From Streptomyces roseus (GTDB lineage: Bacteria; Actinomycetota; Actinomycetes; Streptomycetales; Streptomycetaceae), in the NCBI RefSeq assembly GCF_001044425.1, contig NZ_LFML01000018.1:1-64000 (forward strand): a stretch of DNA of 64,000 bases, given 5' to 3'. A model generated the notes under the pieces. That model was not told the origin of the DNA and did not search any database. It worked only from the letters and a program-made list of their open reading frames with translations. The translations under genes were made by a program, and so were the position numbers. Each line of letters opens with the position of its first letter. Within the stretch, counting starts at the first letter, position 1. Shown in pieces: positions 24,754 through 36,231 of this stretch.

Positions 24754-25872
24754 ATGGACCATCGGCCGCCGCATCCGAGCCAGCGCCACGTCGGCGAACC
24801 GCGCCTGCCCCTGCTGGCGGTCCCCTTCGCGCTGATCGCGGCCGTCACGGTGGTCGACGTCCTGGCTCCGCCCGATGTCCACCTGGGTCCGTTCCTGGTC
24901 GCGGCCCCGGCGGTCACCGCCTCTTTCGCCGGTCCCCGGATGACGGGGTTCGTCGGGGCGGTGGCCGTCGCGGCCCAGGTGACGGTCGCGGTGGTGCGGA
25001 CCACCGCCACCGACCTGAACCACACCTTCCAGATCATCGCGCTGGTCCTGATCTCGATCTTCGTCACCGTCTTCGCACACTTGCGCGAGGTCCACGAGAA
25101 GCAGCTGACTCAGCTGCGCTCGGTGGCCGAAGCCGCGCAGGAGGTGGTCCTGCGGCCGCTGCGGGACCGGATGGGCCCGCTGCGACTGGCCTCCGTGTAC
25201 CTGGCCGCTGAGGCGGAGGCCCAGATCGGCGGGGACCTGTACGCCGCCACCCGCACCGCCCACGGCACCCGGCTGATCGTCGGCGACGTCCGCGGCAAGG
25301 GTCTGGAGGCGGTCGGGGACGCCGCGCTGGTGCTCGGCGCCTTCCGGGCCGCCGCCCACCAGGAGGCGGACCTGCCGACGCTGGTCGCGTACCTGGAGTC
25401 CGCCGTGGCGGCGGATCAGGAGGGCGCGGACGAGCCGCCCGACGATCCCGGCGAGGCCTTCACCACGGCGGCGGTACTGGACATCCCCGATCGGGAGATG
25501 ACCGTACGGCTGATCAGCTGCGGGCACCCGCCTCCCCTGCTGCTTCGGGGAGGGCGGGCCATCCCCCTCGAGGTGGACCACCCGGCGCCGCCGCTGGGCC
25601 TGACGCGGTACGTGGACACCGGCTTCGCCGCGCAGTCCTTCTCCTTCGAGCCGGGCGACATGATCCTGCTCTACACGGACGGCGTCATCGAGGCCCGCGA
25701 CGCCGGGGGCGCCTTCTACCCGCTGCCGGAGCGGGCCGCCGACTGGCCGGGGGACGGCCCGGACGCCCTGCTGCGCCACCTCTGCGAGGATCTGCTGGCC
25801 CACTCCCCGGGCGGCAGCCTGGGCGACGACGCGGCGATGGTCGCGATCGAGCGCATCACCGGCAGCGCCTGA
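24754..25872 (+). CDS. Membrane-bound PP2C/SpoIIE-type phosphatase
   Basis: A 372-residue protein. Three to four membrane helices fill residues 18-110 (LLAVPFALIAAVTVVDVLA, FLVAAPAVTASFAG, FQIIALVLISIFVTVFAHL). The cytosolic PP2C domain follows with GGDLYAATR, VGDVRGKGLEAVGD, LLYTDGVIEARD and LGDDAAMVAIE, so all metal-binding aspartates are present. This topology is common in Streptomyces for phosphatases acting on anti-sigma antagonists. AGGAG stands only two bases before the ATG at 24754, so a slightly different start is possible. It shares a divergent promoter region with the PAS/GAF phosphatase. Confidence 0.92.
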   Translation: MDHRPPHPSQRHVGEPRLPLLAVPFALIAAVTVVDVLAPPDVHLGPFLVAAPAVTASFAGPRMTGFVGAVAVAAQVTVAVVRTTATDLNHTFQIIALVLISIFVTVFAHLREVHEKQLTQLRSVAEAAQEVVLRPLRDRMGPLRLASVYLAAEAEAQIGGDLYAATRTAHGTRLIVGDVRGKGLEAVGDAALVLGAFRAAAHQEADLPTLVAYLESAVAADQEGADEPPDDPGEAFTTAAVLDIPDREMTVRLISCGHPPPLLLRGGRAIPLEVDHPAPPLGLTRYVDTGFAAQSFSFEPGDMILLYTDGVIEARDAGGAFYPLPERAADWPGDGPDALLRHLCEDLLAHSPGGSLGDDAAMVAIERITGSA

Positions 25873-26047
25873 CCCTTAGGGGTGGCGCACCCCCCCGGAC
25901 CTCAATTGCCCGCGCGTGTCGGCCAGTTGTCCGGATTTGAGCTCGTTCGCGAGACGCATGCCGACCGGCCCTCCGGGATGATTCGCCCGGGGCCCTCGTA
26001 CAACAAGGTGGTGAGGCCATGGCATCGACGGAAGGAAACGGCTCTTC

Positions 26048-27607
26048 GTGAAGATGAAACGCCTCGCACCCGTGCTCGCAGCCGCCGGTCTCGTCGCCAC
26101 CAGCGTCCCGCTGCTCTCCGCCACCGGGGCCGCCGCCGCCCCGGCCGCGCAGTACACGCCGCAGAAGCCGGCGTGGCAGCGCTGCGCCACCGATCGGCCC
26201 GCCGCGTACGAGTGCGCGACGATCAAGGTCCCGCTCGACTACCGGCGTCCGCAGGGCCGCACGATCGACCTCGCGATATCGCGGATCAAGAGCGGGAACC
26301 CGGCCAAGCGGCACGGCGCCATGCTGCTCAACCCGGGCGGGCCGGGCGGGTCCGGGCTCGATCTGCCGCTGATGATGGACGAGTTGATGCCGAAGGACGT
26401 ACGCGACCAGTACGACCTGATCGGCTTCGACCCGCGCGGGGTCGGCGCGTCCACCCCCATCACCTGCGGGATGAGCGACGCCGAGCAGAACTTCGACCGG
26501 CCGTACAAGGAGGAGACGTTCCCGGCGGACGTGGCCTGGGCGCGTACGGTCGCGGAGAAGTGCCGCGAGAAGTCGGGCTCGGTCCTGCCCTTCATCACCA
26601 CCCGCAACACCGCGCGCGACATGGACGCGATCCGCGCCGCACTGGGCGAGAAGAAGATCTCGTACGTCGGCTACTCGTACGGGACCTACCTGGGCGCGGT
26701 GTACACGCAGATGTTCCCGGACCGCAGCGACCGTTTTGTCCTGGACAGCGGCGTGGACCCGCAGCGCATCTGGCGGGGGATGATCCAGGTGTGGGCCACC
26801 GAGGCGGAGCCCGCCTTCAAGCGCTGGGCGCAGTGGACGGCCGAGCGCTCGGGCGACTACGGGCTCGGCGAGACGCCGGAAGCCGTCTCCAAGACCTTCT
26901 GGGACCTCGTGGCCCGGGCGAACCTGCAGCCGATCGAGGTGGACGGCACCAAGATCACGGGAGACGACATCCGCACCGCCCGCGGTCTGTTCTTCTCCCC
27001 CTCGCAGGCGGCTCCCCTGGTCAAGGCGCTGAAGGACGCGGCAGACGGCAAACCCGTCCCGCTGACCGAGGCGCAGCGCAAGCTGCTGCTGCCGGCCGCG
27101 GAGCCGGCCTCGGACAACGGCACGGCCGTGTTCTGGGCCGTGGTGTGCGGGGACACGGAATGGCCCCGCTACCCGGAGCAGTACCAGCGGGAGGCGGCGC
27201 GCGACAAGGCGCGGTACCCGCTGTACGGGGACTTCGCGTCCAACATCAAGCCGTGCGCCTTCTGGCGGCGGCCGATCGAGCCGCCGACGGCGATGAAGGC
27301 GAAGACCAACGTGCTGACCGTCCAGAACGAGTGGGACTCCCAGACCCCGCTGGTCAGCGGCCAGGGCCTGCACAAGGCGCTGGCCGGCTCGCGGATGGTG
27401 CTCGCGCTGGGCGGTGAGGGCCACGGCGTGTACCTCGTGGACCCGAACTCCTGCGCCGCCGCCACGGTCGACGCCTACCTGACGACGGGCAGGCTGCCCG
27501 CCCGGGACGTGACCTGCCGGACGGCGCCGGGCGCGCAGGAGCGCCGCTCGGAGATCGCCCCGCAGTCGCCGCGGCGCTTCCCGGTCCCGGCGGACGGGAG
27601 GTTCTGA
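26048..27607 (+). CDS. Secreted TAP-family alpha/beta-hydrolase (tripeptidyl aminopeptidase-like)
   Basis: A 519-residue exported hydrolase. The signal peptide MKMKRLAPVLAAAGLVATSVPLLSATG ends near AAAA. The alpha/beta-hydrolase domain shows LLNPGGPGGSG (oxyanion region), DLIGFDPRGVGAS, the nucleophile elbow GYSYGTYLG, NEWDSQTPL near the acidic residue, and GGEGHGVYL with the catalytic His in the TAP C-terminal domain. Streptomyces relatives remove tripeptides or leader peptides from secreted proteins. GTG at 26048 has GAAGGAA ten bases upstream; ATG at 26054 is an alternative. A related gene, cut by the window edge, lies at 63.1-64 kb. Confidence 0.92.
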   Translation: MKMKRLAPVLAAAGLVATSVPLLSATGAAAAPAAQYTPQKPAWQRCATDRPAAYECATIKVPLDYRRPQGRTIDLAISRIKSGNPAKRHGAMLLNPGGPGGSGLDLPLMMDELMPKDVRDQYDLIGFDPRGVGASTPITCGMSDAEQNFDRPYKEETFPADVAWARTVAEKCREKSGSVLPFITTRNTARDMDAIRAALGEKKISYVGYSYGTYLGAVYTQMFPDRSDRFVLDSGVDPQRIWRGMIQVWATEAEPAFKRWAQWTAERSGDYGLGETPEAVSKTFWDLVARANLQPIEVDGTKITGDDIRTARGLFFSPSQAAPLVKALKDAADGKPVPLTEAQRKLLLPAAEPASDNGTAVFWAVVCGDTEWPRYPEQYQREAARDKARYPLYGDFASNIKPCAFWRRPIEPPTAMKAKTNVLTVQNEWDSQTPLVSGQGLHKALAGSRMVLALGGEGHGVYLVDPNSCAAATVDAYLTTGRLPARDVTCRTAPGAQERRSEIAPQSPRRFPVPADGRF

Positions 27608-27632
27608 CCCGGACGGCCCCGGCCGCCGGTCA
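27605..27632. terminator. Hairpin spanning two convergent stop codons
   Basis: TGACC-GG-CGGCC pairs with GGCCG-CC-GGTCA (two single-base bulges, short CC-centred loop). The outer bases are the stop codons of the rightward TAP hydrolase and of the leftward SRPBCC frame, so one structure may terminate both. Confidence 0.6.
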
Positions 27633-27989
27633 GGACGCCTCGGCGGCGGCCTTGATCCGGCGGCCGAAGTCAGGCGCGTCCTTGCGGGCCGCGCTCAGCG
27701 CCAGGCCCACCAGCAGCTTGCCGAACCCGTGTCCTTCGAGGAGGGTGTTGAAGATGCGCACGCGGGTGCGGCCGCCGGGAAGGGCCTCGAAGTCGTATCC
27801 GCCCTCGGCGGTGACCAGGTTCTTGCTCTGCTCCGCCCAGCGGACCAGCTTCTCCGGCTCGAAGCCGGTGATGCGGAACTCGCGGCCGGTCTTCATCCCG
27901 GCGTCCTTCACGGTGCTGCGGAAGACCGTGCCCTCTGCGGTCGGGCCGTCGGGGGTCTTGCAGTGGGCCCCGGGCCCGGGCGCGACGCC
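27630..27989 (-). pseudogene. N-terminally truncated SRPBCC-family remnant
   Basis: From 27911 leftwards a 93-codon frame reads like the C-terminal two thirds of an SRPBCC (polyketide cyclase/START-like) protein: GREFRITGFEPEKLVRWAEQSKN, GGYDFEALPGGRTRVRIFNTLLEG and a final helix. Family-like sequence (PTAEGTVFRST) continues upstream of the first GTG to 27989, directly after the MFS stop codon and in its frame, with no start codon there. The first strand and helix of the fold are missing. A deletion fused the rest to the end of the MFS gene. A short product from GTG 27911 is possible. Confidence 0.6.
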
Positions 27990-29324
27990 TCACCGGCGAG
28001 ACGACCGCCGGGCACCGCCGGACGGGCCCCGCACCGCGGGGCCCTGGGCCGGGGCGGCGCCGATCCGGCTCCCCCGCAGCGGTGTCAGCAGCCCGGCCCC
28101 CACGATGAGCAGGCACAGCGCCCCGGCGCCCACACTGACCGCGGGCACCCCGTGCCGGCCGGCCAGCACGGTGAGGGCGGCCGCGCCCACGGGACCGGAG
28201 GCACCGTGCACGGTCCAGAAGGCCGAGGTGACCCGCCCGAGCAACGCGTCCGGGGTCACCTCCTGGCGCAGGGTCAAGGAGCAGACCGCCCCCAGGGTCA
28301 GCCCGAACATGAACACCGCGGCCGCCACCGTGATCACCGGCAGGCTCCCGCTCACGCCGGTCACCACCACGCCCCCGCCGATCAGGACGACCGAGCCCAG
28401 CCAGCACGTACCGAAGCCGAAGGTCCGGCGCAGGGGCGCTGCGGCCAAGGCCGCGCCGACGACCCCGAACCCGCTCAACGCGATGACGAGCCCGACGGTG
28501 GCCTTGCTCTGCCCCAGCTCCTCCTGGACCCGGAAGATCAGCAGGTCGGTGGCGCCCACGGTGACGAAGGTCAGCAGCGTGAGCAGGACGGTCAGCGCCC
28601 GCAGCACGGGCTGGGCCCACAGGAAGCGGAACCCCTCCAGGAACATCTCGCGCAACTTCCCGGGCGCGGGCCCGCGGCCCCGCGACGCACCGTCCCGGAG
28701 CCTGTCCGCGGCCCGGTCCCCGGCTCCGTCCGCGTCCCGGCCGAAGGCCACCCACCGCAGGCTCACGGCCGAGACCAGGAAGGTCGCCCCGTCCACCCCC
28801 ACCGCCCAGTCCGCGCCCACCGCGGCGGCGATGAACCCCGCCGCCGCCGGCCCGCACAGGGTGCCGAAGGCGAAGGCCGCCGTCAGCCTCCCGTTGGCGG
28901 CGGTCAGGTGCTCGGTGGCCACCAGGCCGGGCACCGCCGTCACGTACGCCACGTCGAAGAGCGTCTTCAGGACGGTGACCAGCGCCGTCAGCACGTACAG
29001 CACCCAGGTCCGGGGCCCCGCCAGCCAGATGAACGGGACCGCGCCCAGCAGCAGCGCCCGTACGAGATCGCAGGTGATCATCAGGCGGCGCCGGTCCGTC
29101 CGGTCCACCACGTACCCGGCGAACAGGCCGGTCGCGATGGAGCCGACGCCCGTGATGACCGTGATCAGGCCCATCTGGACCACGGAACCGGTGGCTTCGA
29201 GGACCAGCAGGGGCAGCGCGAGCAGCGAGATCGACCCGCCGAGGACGGACAGCGCCTGGCCGAGCCAGAAGACGTTGAAGTCGCGGTTGCGCCGGAGCGA
29301 GGGGATCCCGACCGGGTCCGCCAC
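27990..29324 (-). CDS. MFS transporter (EntS-like exporter type)
   Basis: A 444-residue major facilitator with 12 predicted membrane helices. The helix 2-3 loop GYVVDRTDRRRLMITCD matches the MFS G-x-x-x-D-R-x-x-R-R motif. The start NRDFNVFWLGQALSVLGGSI is typical of the MFS_3/EntS group that exports siderophores and drugs. A basic 30-residue tail follows. The substrate is unknown. GTG at 29324 lies six bases after the thioesterase stop, in one operon. Downstream the same frame, after the stop, runs into the SRPBCC remnant. Confidence 0.88.
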   Translation of the reverse strand: MADPVGIPSLRRNRDFNVFWLGQALSVLGGSISLLALPLLVLEATGSVVQMGLITVITGVGSIATGLFAGYVVDRTDRRRLMITCDLVRALLLGAVPFIWLAGPRTWVLYVLTALVTVLKTLFDVAYVTAVPGLVATEHLTAANGRLTAAFAFGTLCGPAAAGFIAAAVGADWAVGVDGATFLVSAVSLRWVAFGRDADGAGDRAADRLRDGASRGRGPAPGKLREMFLEGFRFLWAQPVLRALTVLLTLLTFVTVGATDLLIFRVQEELGQSKATVGLVIALSGFGVVGAALAAAPLRRTFGFGTCWLGSVVLIGGGVVVTGVSGSLPVITVAAAVFMFGLTLGAVCSLTLRQEVTPDALLGRVTSAFWTVHGASGPVGAAALTVLAGRHGVPAVSVGAGALCLLIVGAGLLTPLRGSRIGAAPAQGPAVRGPSGGARRSSRR

Positions 29325-29330
29325 CTCGGC

Positions 29331-29777
29331 TCAGCCCAGCAGGGCGTAGACCGTCGACGCCGTCGCGGACGGCTCGTCGGCGCCCTCGGGGGTCATGGTG
29401 ATGTCGGCGAAGGCCATGCGCTTGCCCAGCTTGGTCACCCGGACCGCGATCACCACGTCCGCGCCGACCACCGGCCCCTGGAAGCTGGTCGACTGCTGGA
29501 CGGTGGTCATCGGGCCGTAGGCCCCGCGCGCCGCGGAGATCGCGATGACGGTGGCGGTGTCGGCGGCCGCCATCAGGGCCTGGCCGGACATGCCACCGCC
29601 GTCGCGGGCCAGCGCCTCGGACCAGGGCAGCCGCAGTACGGCGTGCCGTTCGCCCGTCTCCTGGACGGTCAGCCCGAGGGCGAGCACCCACGGGGCGAAG
29701 TGGTCGGCGAGGATCTTGTCTGCGTCTGCGGGTGTCAAGGTCACCCGCAGATTGTGGCGCCCGGGTCCGGGCGCCAC
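29331..29777 (-). CDS. PaaI-type hotdog thioesterase
   Basis: A 148-residue hotdog-fold protein. LRLPWSEALARDGGGMSGQALMAAADTATVIA contains the central helix with the G-G-x-x-x-G...AAAD element of the PaaI/YdiI group, and TTVQQSTSFQGPVVGADVVIAVRVTKLGKRMAF forms the central strands. It probably hydrolyses an acyl-CoA in the cytosol. GTG at 29777 with GGAAAGG upstream was kept; a GTG eleven codons later lacks a site. It heads the operon with the MFS transporter. Confidence 0.85.
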   Translation of the reverse strand: MAPGPGRHNLRVTLTPADADKILADHFAPWVLALGLTVQETGERHAVLRLPWSEALARDGGGMSGQALMAAADTATVIAISAARGAYGPMTTVQQSTSFQGPVVGADVVIAVRVTKLGKRMAFADITMTPEGADEPSATASTVYALLG

Positions 29778-29846
29778 AACACCTTTCCGTGCACGACGCG
29801 TTCCGGCCGACCGGGCAGGTCCGCGGCGACCGCGCTCACGGACCGG

Positions 29847-31961
<2,115 letters not shown>

Positions 31962-31988
31962 TCACGCCCGCCGGTCACGCCCGCCGGT

Positions 31989-32259
31989 TCACGCCCGCCG
32001 TGCCGCTGCCCGGTCCTGGAGGGCCGTGACTTTCCGTACGAGGACCACGGCGCATCCGGCCGCCGCGACGAAGAGCAGGTCGGACGCCATGCCGACCAGC
32101 GCGGCGTCGCTCAGTCCGGCCGGCGTCACAGACGACGAAGACCACGGCGGTGGGGAGCGTCGCCGGCAGCGTCAGGCTCGTCGCCATCGTGGACAGCCGC
32201 CCGGCCGGTTGCGCGTCCCGGGCGGCGCCAACGTCACTGATCATCCGCGTCCACGTCAC
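31989..32259 (-). pseudogene. Frameshifted remnant of a DUF4328-like membrane protein
   Basis: Leftward from 32259 the frame reads TWTRMISDVGAARDAQPAG...LTLPATLPTAVVFVV and then loses sense. In another frame, starting about where the first fails (near 32130), it continues VTPAGLSDAALVGMASD, LLFVAAAGCAVVLVRKVTALQDRAA and stops at 31989. The joined sequence resembles the last two membrane helices and the RKLTALQ end typical of Streptomyces DUF4328 proteins. The N-terminal half is missing. A frameshift and a 5' deletion explain this better than a short intact gene. Family assignment is moderate. Confidence 0.5.
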
Positions 32260-32298
32260 GGTGCCCCGCGGGGGCGTCGTGCGCTTCGGGCCCGGCGG

Positions 32299-35200
32299 TC
32301 AGGCCCGGTGCAGGCGGACCGTGACGATCTGGAACGGGCGCAGGGTCAGGGCGACCGCGCCGTCCGGTGCGGGGCCCGATACCGCCTGTCCCGGCAGGGG
32401 CCGTTCCAGGAGGTCGGTCTCCGTCGCCCCCGCGAGGCGGAAGTCGGCCCTCAGGGCGGCCGTCGCGCGGCCCCCGCGGGACTCGTAGAGGCGTACGACC
32501 ACGTCACCGCTGCGGTCCTCGGCCAGTTTGACCGCCTCGACCACCACCGCGTCGTTGTCCACGGCCAGCAGCGGGGCCACCGCGGCCGCCCCGCGGACCA
32601 CCCGCTCCGGCAGGTTCAGCGCGTGGCCCTCGCGTACCGCGTCCGCGATCTCCGCACCCGGCGCCAGCGAGAACCGCAGGGTGTGGGCGCCCTGGTCGGT
32701 CTCCGGGTCCGGGTAGCGCGGTGCCCGCAGGAGCGAGAGGCGGACCGTCGTGGTCTGGCCCCCGTCCGGCCGCACGTCGCGGGTCACGTCGTGGCCGTAC
32801 GTGGAATCGTTGAGGATCGCCGTGCCCCATCCCGGCTCCTCCACGTGGATCCACCGGTGCGCGCAGATCTCGAACTTCGCCGCCTCCCACGACGTGTTGG
32901 TGTGGGTCGCCCGGTACACGTGTCCGAACTGGGTCTCCGAGGCGGACCGTTCCGCCTTCACGTCGAGCGGGAAGGCGGCCTTCAGGAACTTCTCCGTCTC
33001 GTGCCAGTCCACCTCCGTGACCAGGTCCACGGTCTTGGCCCCGGCCCGCAGCGTGATCAACTGGACGGCGGCCGAGCGGCCGAAGGATCGGCAGACGCGG
33101 ACCGTGACCGCGTCCGGGCCGGCCTCGGCCACCTCCAGCGCGTCCAGCTCCACCAGGTCGGTCACGCTGTTGCGGTAGAAGGCGTCGATGTCCCACGCGT
33201 CCCACATGTTCGGGTGGTCGGGGTGGATCTGGAGCAGGTTCGCGGCCCGCCCCGGGGCCAGCGCCTCCCGCCGCGCCTCCAGGTCGTACGCCGACACGAT
33301 CAGCCCGCGCCCGTCGATCTCCACCAGGAGCCGCCCGTTGGCGAGGACGTGCCCGCCCCCGTGCCGCTCCTCCACGGTGACCCGCTGCCGGCCGTCCGCC
33401 TCCCGCACCGGGCCGGCGCCGCCGGCCGGGACGCCGCGCCGGGCGTGCGGGGCGCAGTTGAAGACCAGCTCGGTGGCGCCCTCCCCGGCCAGGGCGGTCT
33501 GGGCGGCCAGCGTGATCCCGCGCAGTTCCTCCCCTACCTCCGCGTAGGTCGCGCGCGCCTCGCGGTGCACCCAGGCGATCGACGATCCGGGGAGGATGTC
33601 GTGGAACTGGTGGAGCAGGACGGTCTTCCAGATCCGCTCCAGGTCCTCGTACGGGTACGCGTAGCCCCCCGCCGCCCGGACGGCGGCGGTGGCCGCCCAC
33701 AACTCGGCCTCGCGCAGCAGCGATTCGCTGCGCCGGTTGCCCTGCTTGGTCTTCGCCTGCGAGGTGTAGGTGCCGCGGTGCAGCTCCAGGTACAGCTCGC
33801 CGGCCCAGACGGGCGCGTCCGCGTACTCGGCGTGCGCCTTCTCGAAGAAGGCGTCGGGACGCTCGATCTCCACGCGCGGGGAGCCTTCGAGATCGCGCTG
33901 GCGCCTGGCGCGGGCCAGGTGCTCGCGGGTTGGACCGCCGCCGCCGTCGCCCCAGCCGAAGGGCACCAGCGAGCGCGAACCCCGTCCCTTCTCGCGGTAG
34001 TTGGCTGCCGCATGCGCCAGCTGCGCGCCGCCCAGGTCGCTGTTGTACGTGTCGACGGGCGGGAAGTGGGTGAAGACCCGGGTGCCGTCGATGCCCTCCC
34101 ACCAGAAGGTGTGGTGCGGGAACGCGTTCACCTGCGACCAGCAGATCTTCTGCGTCAGGAACCACTTCGAGCCGGACAGCTTCACGATCTGCGGCATCGC
34201 GGCGGTGTACCCGAAGGAGTCGGGGAGCCAGACGTTGCGGGTCTCGATGCCGAACTCCTCCAGGAAGAACTTCTTTCCGTAGAGGAACTGACGGACCATC
34301 GCCTCTCCGCCGACCATGTTGGTGTCGGACTCCACCCACATGCCGCCGACCGGCACGAACTGCCCGTCCGCGATCTTCTTCTTGATCCGCTCGAAGAGCT
34401 CGGGCCGGTGGGTCTTGATCCAGTCCAGCTGCTGCGCCTGCGACATGGCGAAGACGAACTCGGGGTGCGCGTCCATCAGGTCGACCACGTTGGACGTGGT
34501 GCGGGAGACCTTGCGGACCGTCTCGCGCAGCGGCCACAGCCAGGCGGAGTCGATGTGGGCGTGTCCGACGGCGCTGATCCGGTGCGCGCCGGCGTGGGCG
34601 GGGGCGGCGAGCACCGCGGTCAGGCGCGTACGGGCGGCGGCCGCCGTCCCGGGGACGTCCGCGAGGTCCACCGCGTCCAGGGCGGAGTCGATCGCGCGCA
34701 GGATCTCGTACCGCCGGGCGTCGGCCTCGCCGAGCTGCGTCATGAGGTCGTGGAGGACCTCCAGGTCCTGTACGAGCTCCCAGACCTCGGTCTCGAAGAC
34801 GGCGAGGTCCATCCGGGCGAGCCGGTAGAGGGGCTGGTCGCCGCTGGTCAGACGGTCCCCTTCGTACGTGGCCGAGTGGTCGACCAGGACGGGGTTGGAG
34901 GCGGCTTCCACGTACCACTCGACCCGTTCGCCGCCGGCCGCCGGATCGGCGACGCGCACCCAGTCGTTGTACGGGTTCAGCGCCTTGACCTCGCTCCCGT
35001 CGGCCCGGTGGACCAGCCCCTCGCACTGGAAGCCGGGCATCATCCGGTCGAAGCCGAGGTCGAGGACGGCCTCGACCGTACGGCCCGCCCACTCGGCCGG
35101 GACGGTGCCGGTGACCTTGAACCACGTGGTGCCCCAGGCCGGCCCCCATGCCTCGCCGATCGCACAGGGTCCGTACGGGGCCGCGAGACCCTCGGTGACC

Positions 35201-35331
35201 GCCACCGGCTCGCCCGGTGCCTCCCAGCGCTCGATCGCCAGCGGGACCGCGCGGGAGTGGACGGCGGGCTTGATGCGCTCCTTGAGGACCCGGCGCAAGC
35301 GGTGTTCGGTGATGCTGCGGTCGTCGTGCAT
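32299..35331 (-). CDS. GH38 alpha-mannosidase
   Basis: A 1010-residue glycoside hydrolase of family 38, probably cytosolic as no signal peptide is seen. The zinc site is HAH-I-D (His257, His259, Asp261 in VGHAHIDSAWLWP) with a further His in LLHQFHDILPGSSI. The nucleophile Asp371 lies in LPDSFGY. Three-helix and beta-sandwich C-terminal domains complete the usual length. It removes alpha-mannose from oligosaccharides. It is the last gene of a leftward sugar ABC transporter operon, 69 bases after the permease, so the transporter likely imports mannose-containing glycans that this enzyme trims. Confidence 0.95.
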   Translation of the reverse strand: MHDDRSITEHRLRRVLKERIKPAVHSRAVPLAIERWEAPGEPVAVTEGLAAPYGPCAIGEAWGPAWGTTWFKVTGTVPAEWAGRTVEAVLDLGFDRMMPGFQCEGLVHRADGSEVKALNPYNDWVRVADPAAGGERVEWYVEAASNPVLVDHSATYEGDRLTSGDQPLYRLARMDLAVFETEVWELVQDLEVLHDLMTQLGEADARRYEILRAIDSALDAVDLADVPGTAAAARTRLTAVLAAPAHAGAHRISAVGHAHIDSAWLWPLRETVRKVSRTTSNVVDLMDAHPEFVFAMSQAQQLDWIKTHRPELFERIKKKIADGQFVPVGGMWVESDTNMVGGEAMVRQFLYGKKFFLEEFGIETRNVWLPDSFGYTAAMPQIVKLSGSKWFLTQKICWSQVNAFPHHTFWWEGIDGTRVFTHFPPVDTYNSDLGGAQLAHAAANYREKGRGSRSLVPFGWGDGGGGPTREHLARARRQRDLEGSPRVEIERPDAFFEKAHAEYADAPVWAGELYLELHRGTYTSQAKTKQGNRRSESLLREAELWAATAAVRAAGGYAYPYEDLERIWKTVLLHQFHDILPGSSIAWVHREARATYAEVGEELRGITLAAQTALAGEGATELVFNCAPHARRGVPAGGAGPVREADGRQRVTVEERHGGGHVLANGRLLVEIDGRGLIVSAYDLEARREALAPGRAANLLQIHPDHPNMWDAWDIDAFYRNSVTDLVELDALEVAEAGPDAVTVRVCRSFGRSAAVQLITLRAGAKTVDLVTEVDWHETEKFLKAAFPLDVKAERSASETQFGHVYRATHTNTSWEAAKFEICAHRWIHVEEPGWGTAILNDSTYGHDVTRDVRPDGGQTTTVRLSLLRAPRYPDPETDQGAHTLRFSLAPGAEIADAVREGHALNLPERVVRGAAAVAPLLAVDNDAVVVEAVKLAEDRSGDVVVRLYESRGGRATAALRADFRLAGATETDLLERPLPGQAVSGPAPDGAVALTLRPFQIVTVRLHRA

Positions 35332-35400
35332 GACGGCTGCTCCAAGGGAGGGAGGGGTCGTATGACGGCAGGTCGGTGGCGTGACGGCAGGTCGTGCGGG

Positions 35401-36231
35401 TCAGATCTTGACGGCTCCCTCGCCCACTCCCTTGAAGAAGAAACGCTGGAGGGCGAAGAAGAGCAGCATCATCGGCAGGAGCGCCGCCATCGCGCCGGCG
35501 GCGATGATCCGCTGGTCGTTGGTGGTGGTGGCGCCGGCCAGGGTCTTCAGGCCCAGCTGGAGGGTGTAGTGGTCGCTGTCGGTGAGGACCAGCAGCGGCC
35601 ACAGGAAATCGTCCCAGGCGCCGATGAAGCTGGTGATGCAGACGACGGCCAGGGCCCCCTTGGCGGCGGGGAGGAAGAGCCGGGTGAACCGGGTCCATTC
35701 GCCCGCGCCGTCCAGGACCGCCGACTCCTCCACCTCCCGGGGCACCGCGAGGAAGGCCGAGCGCATGACCATGATGTTGAGGACGGAGACGGCGCCCGGG
35801 AGCCACACGCCGATGAGGGTGTCGACCAGGCCCATCTCACGGACGGTCAGGAACATCGAGATCATCACGGACTCGAAGGGGAACATGAGGGTGGCGACCA
35901 GCACCGTGAAGACGGACGTGCGGCCCTTCCACCCGGCCCGGGAGAGGGCGTAGCCGCCCATCGCCGCGAAGAGCATGTTCGAGGTGACCGCGAGGACGGC
36001 CACGATCAGCGTGTTGCCGACGTACTGGAGCAGCGGGAAGGACTCTGCGACCAGGACGTAGTTGTCGAGGGTGGGGCGCTCGGGCAGCACGCCGTCGTAC
36101 ACGTTCTCGGTGCGGCCGCGGATCGAGGTCAGGAACTGCCACGCGATCGGCCCGAGCATCACGACGAGCATCAGGACCAGCGAGGCGTACCGGGCGGCGA
36201 GCCCGAGCCGTGCGCGCGGGGCGGCTCTCAC
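35401..36231 (-). CDS. Sugar ABC transporter permease (MalG-type)
   Basis: A 276-residue inner-membrane permease with six helices. The cytosolic EAA loop reads VEESAVLDGAGEWTRFTRLFLPAAKGALA, the contact site for the ATPase. The end GVGEGAVKI is typical of MalG-like carbohydrate permeases. The GTG start at 36231 overlaps the first permease stop as GTGA. No ATPase gene is in the operon, as usual in Streptomyces, where a shared MsiK-type ATPase serves many sugar importers. Confidence 0.93.
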   Translation of the reverse strand: MRAAPRARLGLAARYASLVLMLVVMLGPIAWQFLTSIRGRTENVYDGVLPERPTLDNYVLVAESFPLLQYVGNTLIVAVLAVTSNMLFAAMGGYALSRAGWKGRTSVFTVLVATLMFPFESVMISMFLTVREMGLVDTLIGVWLPGAVSVLNIMVMRSAFLAVPREVEESAVLDGAGEWTRFTRLFLPAAKGALAVVCITSFIGAWDDFLWPLLVLTDSDHYTLQLGLKTLAGATTTNDQRIIAAGAMAALLPMMLLFFALQRFFFKGVGEGAVKI

